DNA of 64,000 nt from Mycobacterium sp. E1214 (lineage in GTDB: Bacteria; Actinomycetota; Actinomycetes; Mycobacteriales; Mycobacteriaceae), in the NCBI RefSeq assembly GCF_001666755.1, contig NZ_LZJC01000162.1, positions 1-64,000 of the forward strand, given 5' to 3'. Under the pieces are notes generated by a model, which had not been told where the DNA came from, made no database searches, and saw only the letters and a program-made list of their open reading frames with translations. This document shows, one piece after another, positions 54,205 to 64,000 of the stretch. The translations under genes were made by a program, and so were the position numbers. Positions within the stretch are counted from its first letter, which is position 1, and every line of letters begins with the position of its first letter.

Positions 54205-54651
54205 TCAGGCCCAGCTCCACACCGACATGTCGCCGGGCGGGTACTGGTTGCACACGTCGGTGGCCTTGGCCACCACGCCCTTGTTGTTGAAGAACAGCTT
54301 CATGTGGTTGACCCACGCGAAGGTCAGCGGGTCACCGTTGTAGAAGTTCTCCGAGTACTGCCTGCGGTCGGCCGGCGACATCGAGAAGAACCAGTGCACC
54401 TTGTCCTGGGTGGCCTGCTGCACGTTCGGGTGGTTGTTGTAGTCGATCATGTAGCGCTGGTAGTACACCGGGCTGGTGTCCCGCGCGGCCGCCATGTACT
54501 GCTCGGCGTCGCAGGTGGTGTTGATCATGCGACGGGGGACCGGGAAGTCCTCCGTGGAATCCGCTACCGCGGTCTTCGGGAACGTCACAGCGGCCACCCC
54601 GAGAGCGAGGAAAACCGCACCTGCACGCAAGCGAGAACTCAGCCGAGACAT
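54205..54651 (-). CDS. Rv0455c-like secreted protein, siderophore-secretion factor
   Basis: A 148-residue secreted protein, exactly the length of M. tuberculosis Rv0455c. ATG 54651 begins a Sec-type signal (MSRLSSRLRAGAVFLALGVA) cleaved after about residue 31 (AVADS). The mature part is compact and helical, with a Cys pair (INTTCDAEQY and ATDVCNQYPPG) and the conserved WFFSMSPADRRQYSENFYNG. In M. tuberculosis Rv0455c is needed for mycobactin secretion together with MmpL4/MmpL5. The mmpS/mmpL genes beside it fit that link. No ribosome-binding site is visible, so a leaderless message is possible. Confidence 0.92.
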   Translation of the reverse strand: MSRLSSRLRAGAVFLALGVAAVTFPKTAVADSTEDFPVPRRMINTTCDAEQYMAAARDTSPVYYQRYMIDYNNHPNVQQATQDKVHWFFSMSPADRRQYSENFYNGDPLTFAWVNHMKLFFNNKGVVAKATDVCNQYPPGDMSVWSWA

Positions 54652-54708
54652 ATTCAAACGGTAACACTTTTTGCACGGCGGTGAAGAAATTTGTAGCAGA
54701 GCTCATTA

Positions 54709-55632
54709 TCACTTGCCATCAGGGACGATGACGTGCGACGGGTCCGGCCGCAGCTCCGGCGGGGCCTGGCTGTAATCGCCGAACGGCCCGTCGCGGCGCT
54801 CGATCGCCGCGCGCACGCCCTGGTCGCGCGCCGTGCGGATGAACTCGAGGGCGTCGGGGGTGTTGCGCATCAGCCCGTCGAGGATGCCGCCCAGCGTCTG
54901 CGTGGAGGCCAGGCCCATGTTCTCGTAGGCCTGGTTGACGATCAGCTTCTGCGCCCGCAACTGGGACAGCGGGATCTGCGCCAGCTCGGCCGCGATCTCG
55001 GCGACCCGGGCCTCCAGCCGCTCGAACGGCACCGCCTCGTTGATCAGCTCGATCTCGGCGGCCTGTACGCCGGTGAGCGGCCGGCCGGTCAGCGAGTGCC
55101 ACTTTGCCTTGGCCAGGCTCAGCCGGTAGAGCCACATGCCGGTGAGATAGGCACCCCACATCCGCGCGTACGGGGTGCCGATCACGGCGTCCTCGCTCGC
55201 GATCACCAGGTCGGCGCACAGCGCGTAGTCGCTGGCCCCGCCGACGCACCAGCCGTGCACCTGAGCGATCACCGGCTTGGACGCCCGCCAGATCGCCATG
55301 AACTTGCTCGTGGGCGCAGTCTCGCGGGCGGTGACCATGGCGAAGTCCTTGCCGGGGTCCCACTGGCCGTCGGTCATCATGGCCTCGCCCCAGTGCTGAA
55401 ATCCGCCGCCGAAGTCGTAACCACCGGAGAACGCCCGGCCGGCGCCGCGCAGCACGATGACCTTGATCGCCGGGTCCCGCTCCGCCAGGCCCACCGCCGC
55501 CTCGATCTCGTCGGGCATCGGCGGGACGATGGTGTTGAGCTGCTCCGGGCGGTTCAGCGTGATCGTGGCGACCGGTCCGGCCGTCGTGTACAGCAACGTC
55601 TGGAACTCGGGCGCGACGCCGGGCGATGTCAT
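54709..55632 (-). CDS. echA2: EchA2, enoyl-CoA hydratase/isomerase family
   Basis: A 307-residue crotonase-fold protein. The oxyanion-hole strands are VIVLRGAGRAFSGGYDFGG near residue 65 and VIAQVHGWCVGGASDYALCA near 125. The Glu residues of classical hydratases are not clearly placed, so isomerase or thioesterase-like chemistry is possible. The C-terminal ELRPDPSHVIVPD tail is longer than usual. Substrate likely an acyl-CoA. Gene position and length match echA2 (Rv0456c). Confidence 0.9.
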   Translation of the reverse strand: MTSPGVAPEFQTLLYTTAGPVATITLNRPEQLNTIVPPMPDEIEAAVGLAERDPAIKVIVLRGAGRAFSGGYDFGGGFQHWGEAMMTDGQWDPGKDFAMVTARETAPTSKFMAIWRASKPVIAQVHGWCVGGASDYALCADLVIASEDAVIGTPYARMWGAYLTGMWLYRLSLAKAKWHSLTGRPLTGVQAAEIELINEAVPFERLEARVAEIAAELAQIPLSQLRAQKLIVNQAYENMGLASTQTLGGILDGLMRNTPDALEFIRTARDQGVRAAIERRDGPFGDYSQAPPELRPDPSHVIVPDGK

Positions 55633-55673
55633 GGTCCCAGCGAAGCCGCTGGGCGCCGCGCTGTCCAGCAGCC

Positions 55674-55985
55674 TTACTCGTCGGGCTGCTGGTTTTCCGG
55701 CGACGAGGCGTAGATGCGGTCACCGATCTTGAGGTACGGCGTGGTCAGATAGGCCGAGACGGCGACGATCGCGGAGAAGATCACCGCCACGACCACCGCG
55801 TTGGGCCACAGCCTGCCGGTCCCGGCCGCGAAACTGACGATGCCGATCGCCGACGTCACCCAGTAGAACCGCCGGCCGGCGCGGCGGTGCTTGACGAAGC
55901 GGTACCGGGCCTGCGCCGCCCCGGCCAGGATGAAGATCAGCCCAGTGGCCAGCAGGGTCAGTTCGATGCGATCGGTCGCGGACAC
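55674..55985 (-). CDS. Small membrane protein, unknown
   Basis: A 103-residue protein starting at GTG 55985. Three hydrophobic segments are seen: LTLLATGLIFILAGA, FYWVTSAIGIVSFAA and NAVVVAVIFSAIVAVSAYLT. Basic residues (RYRFVKHRRAGRRFY) lie between the first two. No family recognised. It lies nine bases after the prolyl oligopeptidase stop on the same strand and 41 bases before echA2, so it is probably part of their operon. Confidence 0.72.
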   Translation of the reverse strand: MSATDRIELTLLATGLIFILAGAAQARYRFVKHRRAGRRFYWVTSAIGIVSFAAGTGRLWPNAVVVAVIFSAIVAVSAYLTTPYLKIGDRIYASSPENQQPDE

Positions 55986-55994
55986 GTCGCGAGT

Positions 55995-58109
55995 CTATCG
56001 GCGCCGGTCGTCACTGCCAGGCGCGAGCATGCGCCACAGGAACGAGTAGGTCAGGGCGGACTTGAACGCGGCCTGTTCGTTGTCGGCCGCGCCGGCGTGG
56101 CCGCCCTCGATGTTCTCGTAGTAGTAGACCCGGTGGCCCGCCGCCTCGAGCGCCGCGGTCATCTTGCGGGCGTGCCCCGGGTGCACCCGGTCGTCGCGGG
56201 TGGAGGTCGTCATCAGCAGCGGCGGATAGCGTCGCGCCGATGAAATGTTCTGATAGGGCGAGTATTCGGAGATGAAGGCCCAGTCGTCCGGGTTGTCCGG
56301 ATCGCCGTACTCGGCCATCCACGAGGCGCCGGCGAGCAACAGGTGGTAGCGCCTCATGTCCAGCAGCGGCACGCTGCACACCAGCGCGCCGAACAGCTCC
56401 GGGTACCGGGTCAGCATGATGCCCATCAGCAAGCCGCCGTTGCTGCCGCCCTGGGCGCCGAGTTGGTCGACGGTCGCGATGTTGCGGCTCACCAAATCCG
56501 TTGCCACGGCAGCGAAGTCCTCGGCCACCTTATGCCGGCCCTCCCGCATCGCCTGGGTGTGCCAGTTCGGCCCGTACTCGCCGCCGCCGCGGATGTTGGC
56601 CAGCACGTAGGTGCCGCCCCGGGCCAGCCACAACCGGCCGAGCACGCCGCTGTAGGCGGGGGTGTTCGCGTTCTCGAAGCCGCCGTAGCCGTAGAGCATG
56701 GTGGGCCCGGGGCCGGCCGCGTCGGTGGGCCGCACCACGAAGTAGGGAATCCTGGTCCCGTCGTCAGAGGTTGCGAAATGCTGTGCGACGGCCAGGTTTT
56801 CGGCGTCGAAAAAGGACGGCGCGGACTTGACCTGCTCGAGGGCTCCGTCGCCGGTGCCGCGCAGCAGGCGTGAGGGCGTGACGAATCCGCTGGAGTCGAG
56901 GAAGAACTCGTCACCGTCGTCGTCGGCGGTGACGACGACGGTGTTGGTCGCCTCCGGGATGCCGGCCAGCGGCTCACGTCGCCAGGGCGGCGGCGAAGCC
57001 GGGCGCTGCGGGTCGTCACGTGGTGGTGGCGTGACGATCTCGACCCGGCTGGCCACGTCGGCGAGGGTGACCATGAGCAGACGGTCGCGCGTCCACGCGT
57101 AATGATTCAACGCGGTGTGCTCGTCGGGCTCGAACACCACGCTCAATTGCGCTGTCCCGGCGAGAAACTCGTCGTAGTCCGCCGCCAGCAGGGACCCCGC
57201 GGCGTAGCTGGCGGATCCGAATAGCCAGTCGGTGCGCAGCTCGATCAGCAACCAGTTGCGGTGGACCGACACGCTGGCGTCGGTGGGCGCGTCGATGCGA
57301 ATGAGCTCCGCGCCGCGCAACTCATAGACCTGCTCGTTCCAGAAGTCGACCGCCCGCGCCAGAAAGGTGCGTTCGAAACCCGGCGTGCGGTCCACCGACA
57401 CCGCGACGCGCACGTCGGCGCGGTCGCCTTCGAAGACCGTCTCCGCGTCGGCCAGCGGCGTGCCCCGGTGCCACCGCTTGATCACCCGCGGGTAGCCCGA
57501 CTCCGTCAGCGACCCGGCCCCGAAGTCGGTGCCCACGAACACCGTGTCGGGGTCGGCCCAGGTGATCTGCGACTTGGCCTCCGGCAGCGTGAACCCGCCG
57601 GCGACGAAATCCCGTGTCTGCATGTCGAATTCGCGCACGATCGAGGCGTCCGAGCCGCCGCGCGACAGGCCGACGAGCGCCCGCGTGTATTCCGGGGCGA
57701 TGACCCCCGCCCCCGCCCACACCCACTTTTCGTCGTCGGCCCGGCCCAACGCGTCGACGTCGATCAGCACGTCCCAGTCGGGGGTTGCGGCGCGGTAGCT
57801 GTCCAGCGTGGTGCGCCGCCACAGGCCGCGGGGGTTGGTGGCGTCGCGCCAGAAGTTGTACAGGTAGTCCCCGCGGCGCACCACGTACGGAATGCGGGCG
57901 TCGGTGTCGAGGACCTCGAGCGCCTCGGCGCGCATCCGTTCGAATTCCTCGTCGCGGAATCGCGCCAGAGTGGGCTCGTTGCGCGCGCGCACCCAGTCCA
58001 GGGCCCGCTCGTCGGTGACCTCCTCGAGCCAGAGGTACGGGTCGTCGGGCGCGGCTACGCCGGGGGCGGCGTCGGGAGTCTCGGAGGAGAGCGAAGGCAT
58101 GGGACCCAT
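55995..58109 (-). CDS. Prolyl oligopeptidase family serine peptidase (Rv0457c-like)
   Basis: A 704-residue S9A-type peptidase. An N-terminal segment (DDPYLWLEEVTDERALDWVR) precedes a seven-bladed propeller (about 80-420). The alpha/beta hydrolase domain carries GGSNGGLLMG with the nucleophile Ser, STRDDRVHPGHARKM with Asp, and IEGGHAGAAD with the catalytic His. Start is ATG 58109 or 58100; neither has a ribosome-binding site. Cytoplasmic, cleaving short peptides after proline. Divergent from the aldehyde dehydrogenase. Confidence 0.9.
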   Translation of the reverse strand: MGPMPSLSSETPDAAPGVAAPDDPYLWLEEVTDERALDWVRARNEPTLARFRDEEFERMRAEALEVLDTDARIPYVVRRGDYLYNFWRDATNPRGLWRRTTLDSYRAATPDWDVLIDVDALGRADDEKWVWAGAGVIAPEYTRALVGLSRGGSDASIVREFDMQTRDFVAGGFTLPEAKSQITWADPDTVFVGTDFGAGSLTESGYPRVIKRWHRGTPLADAETVFEGDRADVRVAVSVDRTPGFERTFLARAVDFWNEQVYELRGAELIRIDAPTDASVSVHRNWLLIELRTDWLFGSASYAAGSLLAADYDEFLAGTAQLSVVFEPDEHTALNHYAWTRDRLLMVTLADVASRVEIVTPPPRDDPQRPASPPPWRREPLAGIPEATNTVVVTADDDGDEFFLDSSGFVTPSRLLRGTGDGALEQVKSAPSFFDAENLAVAQHFATSDDGTRIPYFVVRPTDAAGPGPTMLYGYGGFENANTPAYSGVLGRLWLARGGTYVLANIRGGGEYGPNWHTQAMREGRHKVAEDFAAVATDLVSRNIATVDQLGAQGGSNGGLLMGIMLTRYPELFGALVCSVPLLDMRRYHLLLAGASWMAEYGDPDNPDDWAFISEYSPYQNISSARRYPPLLMTTSTRDDRVHPGHARKMTAALEAAGHRVYYYENIEGGHAGAADNEQAAFKSALTYSFLWRMLAPGSDDRRR

Positions 58110-58133
58110 TGTGGCCAACGGCGGTACTGTGAG

Positions 58134-58144
58134 GTGTATTACAC
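58134..58144. promoter_or_regulatory. Small palindrome in the divergent peptidase/aldehyde dehydrogenase promoter
   Basis: gtgta-t-tacac is an 11-bp perfect palindrome 23 bases before the aldehyde dehydrogenase start and 25 bases before the peptidase start. It is AT-richer than its surroundings and may be a regulator site; no regulator was matched to it. Confidence 0.4.
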
Positions 58145-58166
58145 GAGGGACGAGGGGTGAGAGCGA

Positions 58167-59689
<1,523 letters not shown>

Positions 59690-59690
<1 letters not shown>

Positions 59691-60160
59691 TGGTCACCGG
59701 GGTGGTGATGACCGCGCCGGCCGCCGAGCTGCTGGCGTCGCTGCAGGAGCGGCACGGCCCCGTGATGTTCCATCAGTCCGGCGGCTGCTGCGACGGGTCG
59801 TCGCCGATGTGCTATCCCCGCGGCGACTTCCTGGTCGGCGACCGCGATGTGCTGCTCGGCGTGCTGGACGTGGGCGCCGACGGGGTGCCGGTGTGGATCT
59901 CGGGCCCGCAGTACCAGGCGTGGAAACACACGCAGCTGGTGATCGACGTGGTGCCGGGCCGCGGCGGTGGCTTCAGCCTGGAGGCCCCCGACGGGGTGCG
60001 GTTCCTGAGCCGCGGCCGCGTGTTCACCGAGGAGGAACGGGCGGCGCTGGCGGCCGCGCCGCCCATCACCGGCGCCGATTATGAGGGCGGACAGCGCCCC
60101 GCGTCCCGCGGTCAGGTGGTGACCGGCGGAGCTTCCGCGACCTGCCGCACCGGCGGCTGA
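59690..60160 (+). CDS. DUF779 protein (Rv0459-like)
   Basis: A 156-residue member of DUF779. The conserved metal-like motif FHQSGGCCDGSSPMCY is near residue 30, and WISGPQYQAWKHTQLVID near 70. Its constant company with aldehyde dehydrogenases suggests an accessory role, possibly metal or cofactor handling; this is inference. In-frame starts at 59702, 59705 and 59708 are also possible. Confidence 0.88.
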
Positions 60161-60179
60161 CGGCAGTACAGTCGTCACC

Positions 60180-60458
60180 GTGATCCCCCTGCCGCGGCCC
60201 TGGCTTCTGGCCAGCGCCATGCTGATTGGCAGCGCGGTCGGGTTTTTGGCGGGGGTGGCCTGCAAGGTGGTCGTGCACGCCGCCGTCCACCCGGGTGTCG
60301 CCGTCGCGGCCGCGGTCGGGGTTCCCAGCGTCGTCGGGCTGACCATGATGCTGCTGTCCGGACGGCGGTGGGTCACGACCCTCGGCGCGTTGATCGTGGC
60401 GGTGGCGCCCGGCTGGTTGGGTGTGCTGGTCGCCCTGCGGGTGAGCGCCGGTGGCTGA
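60180..60458 (+). CDS. Small hydrophobic membrane protein (Rv0460-like)
   Basis: A 92-residue protein from GTG 60180 with three hydrophobic segments: WLLASAMLIGSAVGFLAGVA, GVAVAAAVGVPSVVGLTMML and VTTLGALIVAVAPGWLGVLV. No catalytic motif. Its last codons overlap the next gene by eight bases. Function unknown. Confidence 0.8.
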   Translation: MIPLPRPWLLASAMLIGSAVGFLAGVACKVVVHAAVHPGVAVAAAVGVPSVVGLTMMLLSGRRWVTTLGALIVAVAPGWLGVLVALRVSAGG

Positions 60459-61020
60459 CGATAAGGACGGGACCAACCCGGGCACCGAGGCGTTCGTGCC
60501 GGACTTCTCCGAGGACGACGACGAGGACACCGGCACCCGCTCGTGGGTCCCCGACTTCTCCGACGACACCGGGCCGCAGGCTGTAGAACCCGCCGCCGCG
60601 ACACCGGCCGAGGCGGCGGCGGTCGAGGCGCCCGACGAACAGGAGGACGGGGCGGGCGCGGGCGGGCCGGTGCAATCGGTCACCGTGCCCGGCCGCTACG
60701 TCTACCTCAAGTGGTGGAAGCTGGCCCTGGTCCTGCTGGGCGTGTGGCTGGTGGCCGCCGAGGTGGGGCTCGGCCTGTTCTATTGGTGGTATCACTCGCC
60801 GGACAAGACACCGGCCGGGTTCGCGGCCCTGGTGTACGTGGTGGCGTGCATCGTCGCGGGCGTGATGCTGGCGATGGTGCCGGGCAAGCCGCTCGTGTCG
60901 GCCCTGTCGGTCGCGGTGATGTCGGGGCCGTTCGCCGCCGTCGCCGCCGCGGCGCCCCTGTACGGCTACTACTACTGCGAACGGGTGGGCCACTGCGTGG
61001 CCGGCGTCCTTCCGTATTAA
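60451..61020 (+). CDS. Membrane protein with acidic repeated N-terminus (Rv0461-like)
   Basis: A 189-residue protein from GTG 60451. The first 75 residues are acidic and disordered and contain a duplicated motif, AFVPDFSEDDDED and SWVPDFSDD. Three membrane helices follow: about 90-110 (ALVLLGVWLVAAEVGLGLFY), 122-140 (AALVYVVACIVAGVMLAMV) and 148-165. Conserved next to lpdC in mycobacteria; role unknown. Confidence 0.83.
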   Translation: MADDKDGTNPGTEAFVPDFSEDDDEDTGTRSWVPDFSDDTGPQAVEPAAATPAEAAAVEAPDEQEDGAGAGGPVQSVTVPGRYVYLKWWKLALVLLGVWLVAAEVGLGLFYWWYHSPDKTPAGFAALVYVVACIVAGVMLAMVPGKPLVSALSVAVMSGPFAAVAAAAPLYGYYYCERVGHCVAGVLPY

Positions 61021-61052
61021 CGCCGCGCCCACGTGCCCACTAGGGTGGGCAC

Positions 61053-62450
<1,398 letters not shown>

Positions 62451-62455
62451 GCGCC

Positions 62456-62740
62456 ATGAGGAGCACCGTCCGGCCGGAGACCCTCGCGGGCGCCATCGGC
62501 GGCCTGGGAGCGGGTTACGTGCTGTGGCTGCTTGCCATTTCGATCGGCGAAGACACCGCGACGGCAAGCGTGTGGAGCCTGACGGTGTTGGTGGTGTCGG
62601 CCGCGGTGGGCGTGATCGCGGCGCTGTGGGGCCTCTGGCAGCGCCGACGCCGCAGGTACGGGCTGGCGGCGCTGGCGTTCGGGCTGCCGGTGCTGCCGCT
62701 GGTGTTGACGCTGGCCGTGCTGGCCGACCTCTACTTGTAG
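62456..62740 (+). CDS. Small membrane protein (Rv0463-like)
   Basis: A 94-residue protein, ATG five bases after the lpdC stop. Three helices: AGAIGGLGAGYVLWLLAISI, LTVLVVSAAVGVIAALWGLW and LAALAFGLPVLPLVLTLAVL, with a basic loop RRRRRYG between the last two. Probably on the lpdC transcript. Function unknown. Confidence 0.82.
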   Translation: MRSTVRPETLAGAIGGLGAGYVLWLLAISIGEDTATASVWSLTVLVVSAAVGVIAALWGLWQRRRRRYGLAALAFGLPVLPLVLTLAVLADLYL

Positions 62741-63300
62741 CCGGCCGGGTTGTCCAGCGGGATGGCCAGCGCCGACATGGTCGCGGCCAGGCCGTCGTAT
62801 TGGCTTGCCAGCAAGCAGAATTCGATGAGCTCGCGCCGGTCGAGGTGACCGGCCAGCGCGGCCCAGGTGTCGTCGGTGACGGTGCGCCTCTCGACGAACT
62901 CGTCGGTCGCCGTCAGCAGGGCGCGCTGGCGTGCGCTCAACCGGTCCGCGGCCGCGACCGTGGTGTCGGGCCAGGCAAAGATCGCGGCCTGCAGGTCCGC
63001 GTCCAGGCCCTGGTTGCGGGCCATCCTGCGGTGATGCTGCAGCTCGTATTCGCAGTTCCGCAGGTGCGCGACGCGCAGGACCACCAGTTCGGCGTCGATC
63101 GCGGGCAGCCGGCCGCGCAGGAGGCGGCCGCTGTAGATGCTCCACGCCACAAACAGGGACCGGTGCTGCCCCAGCGTGGTGAACAGGTGCATCTCGGGCG
63201 CGCGGACGGTCCGCGCCGCCGCCTTGGCGAGCACCCAGTTGAGGGGGCCCAGCTCGCGGAACCGTCCCGACGGGATGCGGCCGACCGTCCCGCCCGTCAC
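62731..63300 (-). CDS. Carboxymuconolactone-decarboxylase-family protein (Rv0464c-like)
   Basis: A 189-residue AhpD-like helical protein from GTG 63300. The core is AELVVLRVAHLRNCEYELQH, then HRRMARNQGL, followed by DEFVERRTVTDDTWAALAGH. One Cys is kept rather than a CxxC, but the E-x-x-x-H arrangement is like the CMD type. Its start overlaps the ramB stop by four bases (GTGA), so it is co-translated with ramB. Its 3' end overlaps the converging Rv0463-like gene by ten bases. Confidence 0.85.
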   Translation of the reverse strand: MTGGTVGRIPSGRFRELGPLNWVLAKAAARTVRAPEMHLFTTLGQHRSLFVAWSIYSGRLLRGRLPAIDAELVVLRVAHLRNCEYELQHHRRMARNQGLDADLQAAIFAWPDTTVAAADRLSARQRALLTATDEFVERRTVTDDTWAALAGHLDRRELIEFCLLASQYDGLAATMSALAIPLDNPAGYK

Positions 63301-64000
63301 GGCTGCTTCACCAGGTAGGGCGACACCGTGCTGCGGTGCTCGTCGAGATCGAGCGCGTGGCCCAGCGCGGGGAAGGCCCGCTGCGGGCAGTTGTCGCGTT
63401 CGCAGACGCGGCAGCCCGCGCCGATGGGCGTGGCCACGACGTTGAGATCCCCCGACAAATCGAGTCCTTCCGAGTAGACGAGCCGGTGAGCGTGGCGCAA
63501 CTCGCAGCCCAGCCCGATCGCGAAGGTCTTACCCGGCTGACCATACCGGGCGGCGCGCCGCTCGACGGTGCGGGCCACCCACATGTAGTTGCGGCCGTCG
63601 GGCATCTGCGCTATCTGCACCAGGATCTTGCCCGGGTTGGCGAAGGTCTCGTAGACGTTCCACAACGGGCAGGTGCCGCCGCTGGAGGAGAAGTGAAAAC
63701 CGGTGGCGGACTGACGTTTTGACATGTTGCCGGCCCGGTCCACCCTGACGAAGGAGAAGGGCACGCCGCGCATCGAGGGCCGTTGCAACGTGGAGAGCCG
63801 GTGCGCGATGGTCTCGTAGCTGACCGAGTAGAACGAGGACAGCCGCTCGACGTCGTAGCGGAAATTCTCCGCGACGTCGTGGAACTGCCGGTACGGCAGC
63901 ACCGTCGCGGCGGCGAAATAGTTGGCCAGGCCCAACCGGGCGAGCGTGTGTGACTCGTCGCTGGTGAACTTGCCGTCGGTGACCAGGGCGTCGATCAGGT
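63297..64000 (-). CDS. ramB: RamB, regulator of acetate/glyoxylate metabolism (C-terminal part)
   Basis: The reading frame enters from beyond the right edge and covers the last 234 residues; the N-terminal helix-turn-helix is outside. Visible are a peptidase-M78-like segment (LANYFAAATVLPYRQFHDVA), the ligand domain with FVRVDRAGNMSKRQSATGFH and the Cys motif GCRVCERDNCPQRAFPALG of the short-chain acyl-CoA regulator family. In M. tuberculosis RamB represses isocitrate lyase (icl), which lies just beyond. Coupled to the CMD-family gene. Confidence 0.92.
   Translation of the reverse strand, partial: LIDALVTDGKFTSDESHTLARLGLANYFAAATVLPYRQFHDVAENFRYDVERLSSFYSVSYETIAHRLSTLQRPSMRGVPFSFVRVDRAGNMSKRQSATGFHFSSSGGTCPLWNVYETFANPGKILVQIAQMPDGRNYMWVARTVERRAARYGQPGKTFAIGLGCELRHAHRLVYSEGLDLSGDLNVVATPIGAGCRVCERDNCPQRAFPALGHALDLDEHRSTVSPYLVKQP

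Overview
This window is chromosomal DNA from a high-GC mycobacterium, most likely a slow-growing non-tuberculous species of the M. avium complex type (the species is an inference). The gene order follows the Mycobacterium tuberculosis Rv0418-Rv0465c block closely: lpqL, lpqM, thiD, thiC, ctpH, xthA, def, virR, sodC, the AAA ATPase/pssA/psd operon, moeA2, groEL2, a PPE gene, an mmpS/mmpL pair, Rv0455c, echA2, a prolyl oligopeptidase, an aldehyde dehydrogenase, lpdC and ramB. Mycobacterial hallmarks are the PPE protein, MmpS/MmpL, F420-type luciferase-like enzymes, many GTG starts and very tight ATGA/GTGA overlaps. Rv numbers are from memory of the family and its synteny, not from a search.

Layout. 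0-1.4 kb: a cut-off minus-strand gene start, a GC-rich stretch with no convincing gene, a 5'-damaged CD225-type membrane gene and a DUF2752 gene; an inverted copy of about 84 nt links the two ends of this region. 1.4-5.9 kb: LpqL, a second LpqL-like lipoprotein that has lost catalytic residues, and LpqM. 5.9-10.5 kb: an F420-type monooxygenase and MarR regulator, then a thiC-thiD-hydrolase operon behind a TPP riboswitch. 10.6-15.7 kb: an accessory signalling island (PAS-ANTAR protein, STAS protein and a 1285-residue hybrid kinase/phosphatase/anti-sigma protein). 15.7-21.1 kb: ctpH between two small membrane proteins that share a motif. 21.3-27.3 kb: DNA repair, deformylase, VirR, SodC, a glutamate-cysteine-ligase-like protein and a Lon-N protein. 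27.3-30.2 kb: an inserted F420 enzyme and a cytochrome-b/molybdopterin oxidoreductase pair. 30.3-34.1 kb: the psd-pssA-AAA ATPase operon. 34.2-35.3 kb: an MFS gene whose middle is inverted between 76-bp inverted repeats. 35.3-40.4 kb: moeA2, two paralogous SDRs flanking a cupin and an M24-fold gene, and a TetR regulator. 40.5-42.2 kb: groEL2 with two CIRCE operators. 42.3-49.8 kb: an SDR, CMD and PPOX proteins, a short PPE, an amidohydrolase, a DinB protein and a DipZ-like protein. 49.9-54.7 kb: TetR-mmpS-mmpL and the Rv0455c homologue. 54.7-64 kb: echA2, a prolyl oligopeptidase, an aldehyde dehydrogenase cluster, lpdC and the C-terminal part of RamB.

Working together: thiC/thiD make the thiamine pyrimidine moiety; psd/pssA make phosphatidylethanolamine; mmpS/mmpL plus the Rv0455c homologue suggest lipid or siderophore export; lpdC, ramB and the aldehyde dehydrogenase belong to central carbon metabolism. 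The most system-like accessory locus is the 10.6-15.7 kb island, which joins a two-component phosphorelay, an Rsb-type partner switch and an RNA-binding ANTAR output. The two places where the sequence is physically odd are the 34.2-34.6 kb inverted MFS segment and the inverted copy at 1-620; both could be real rearrangements or assembly errors.
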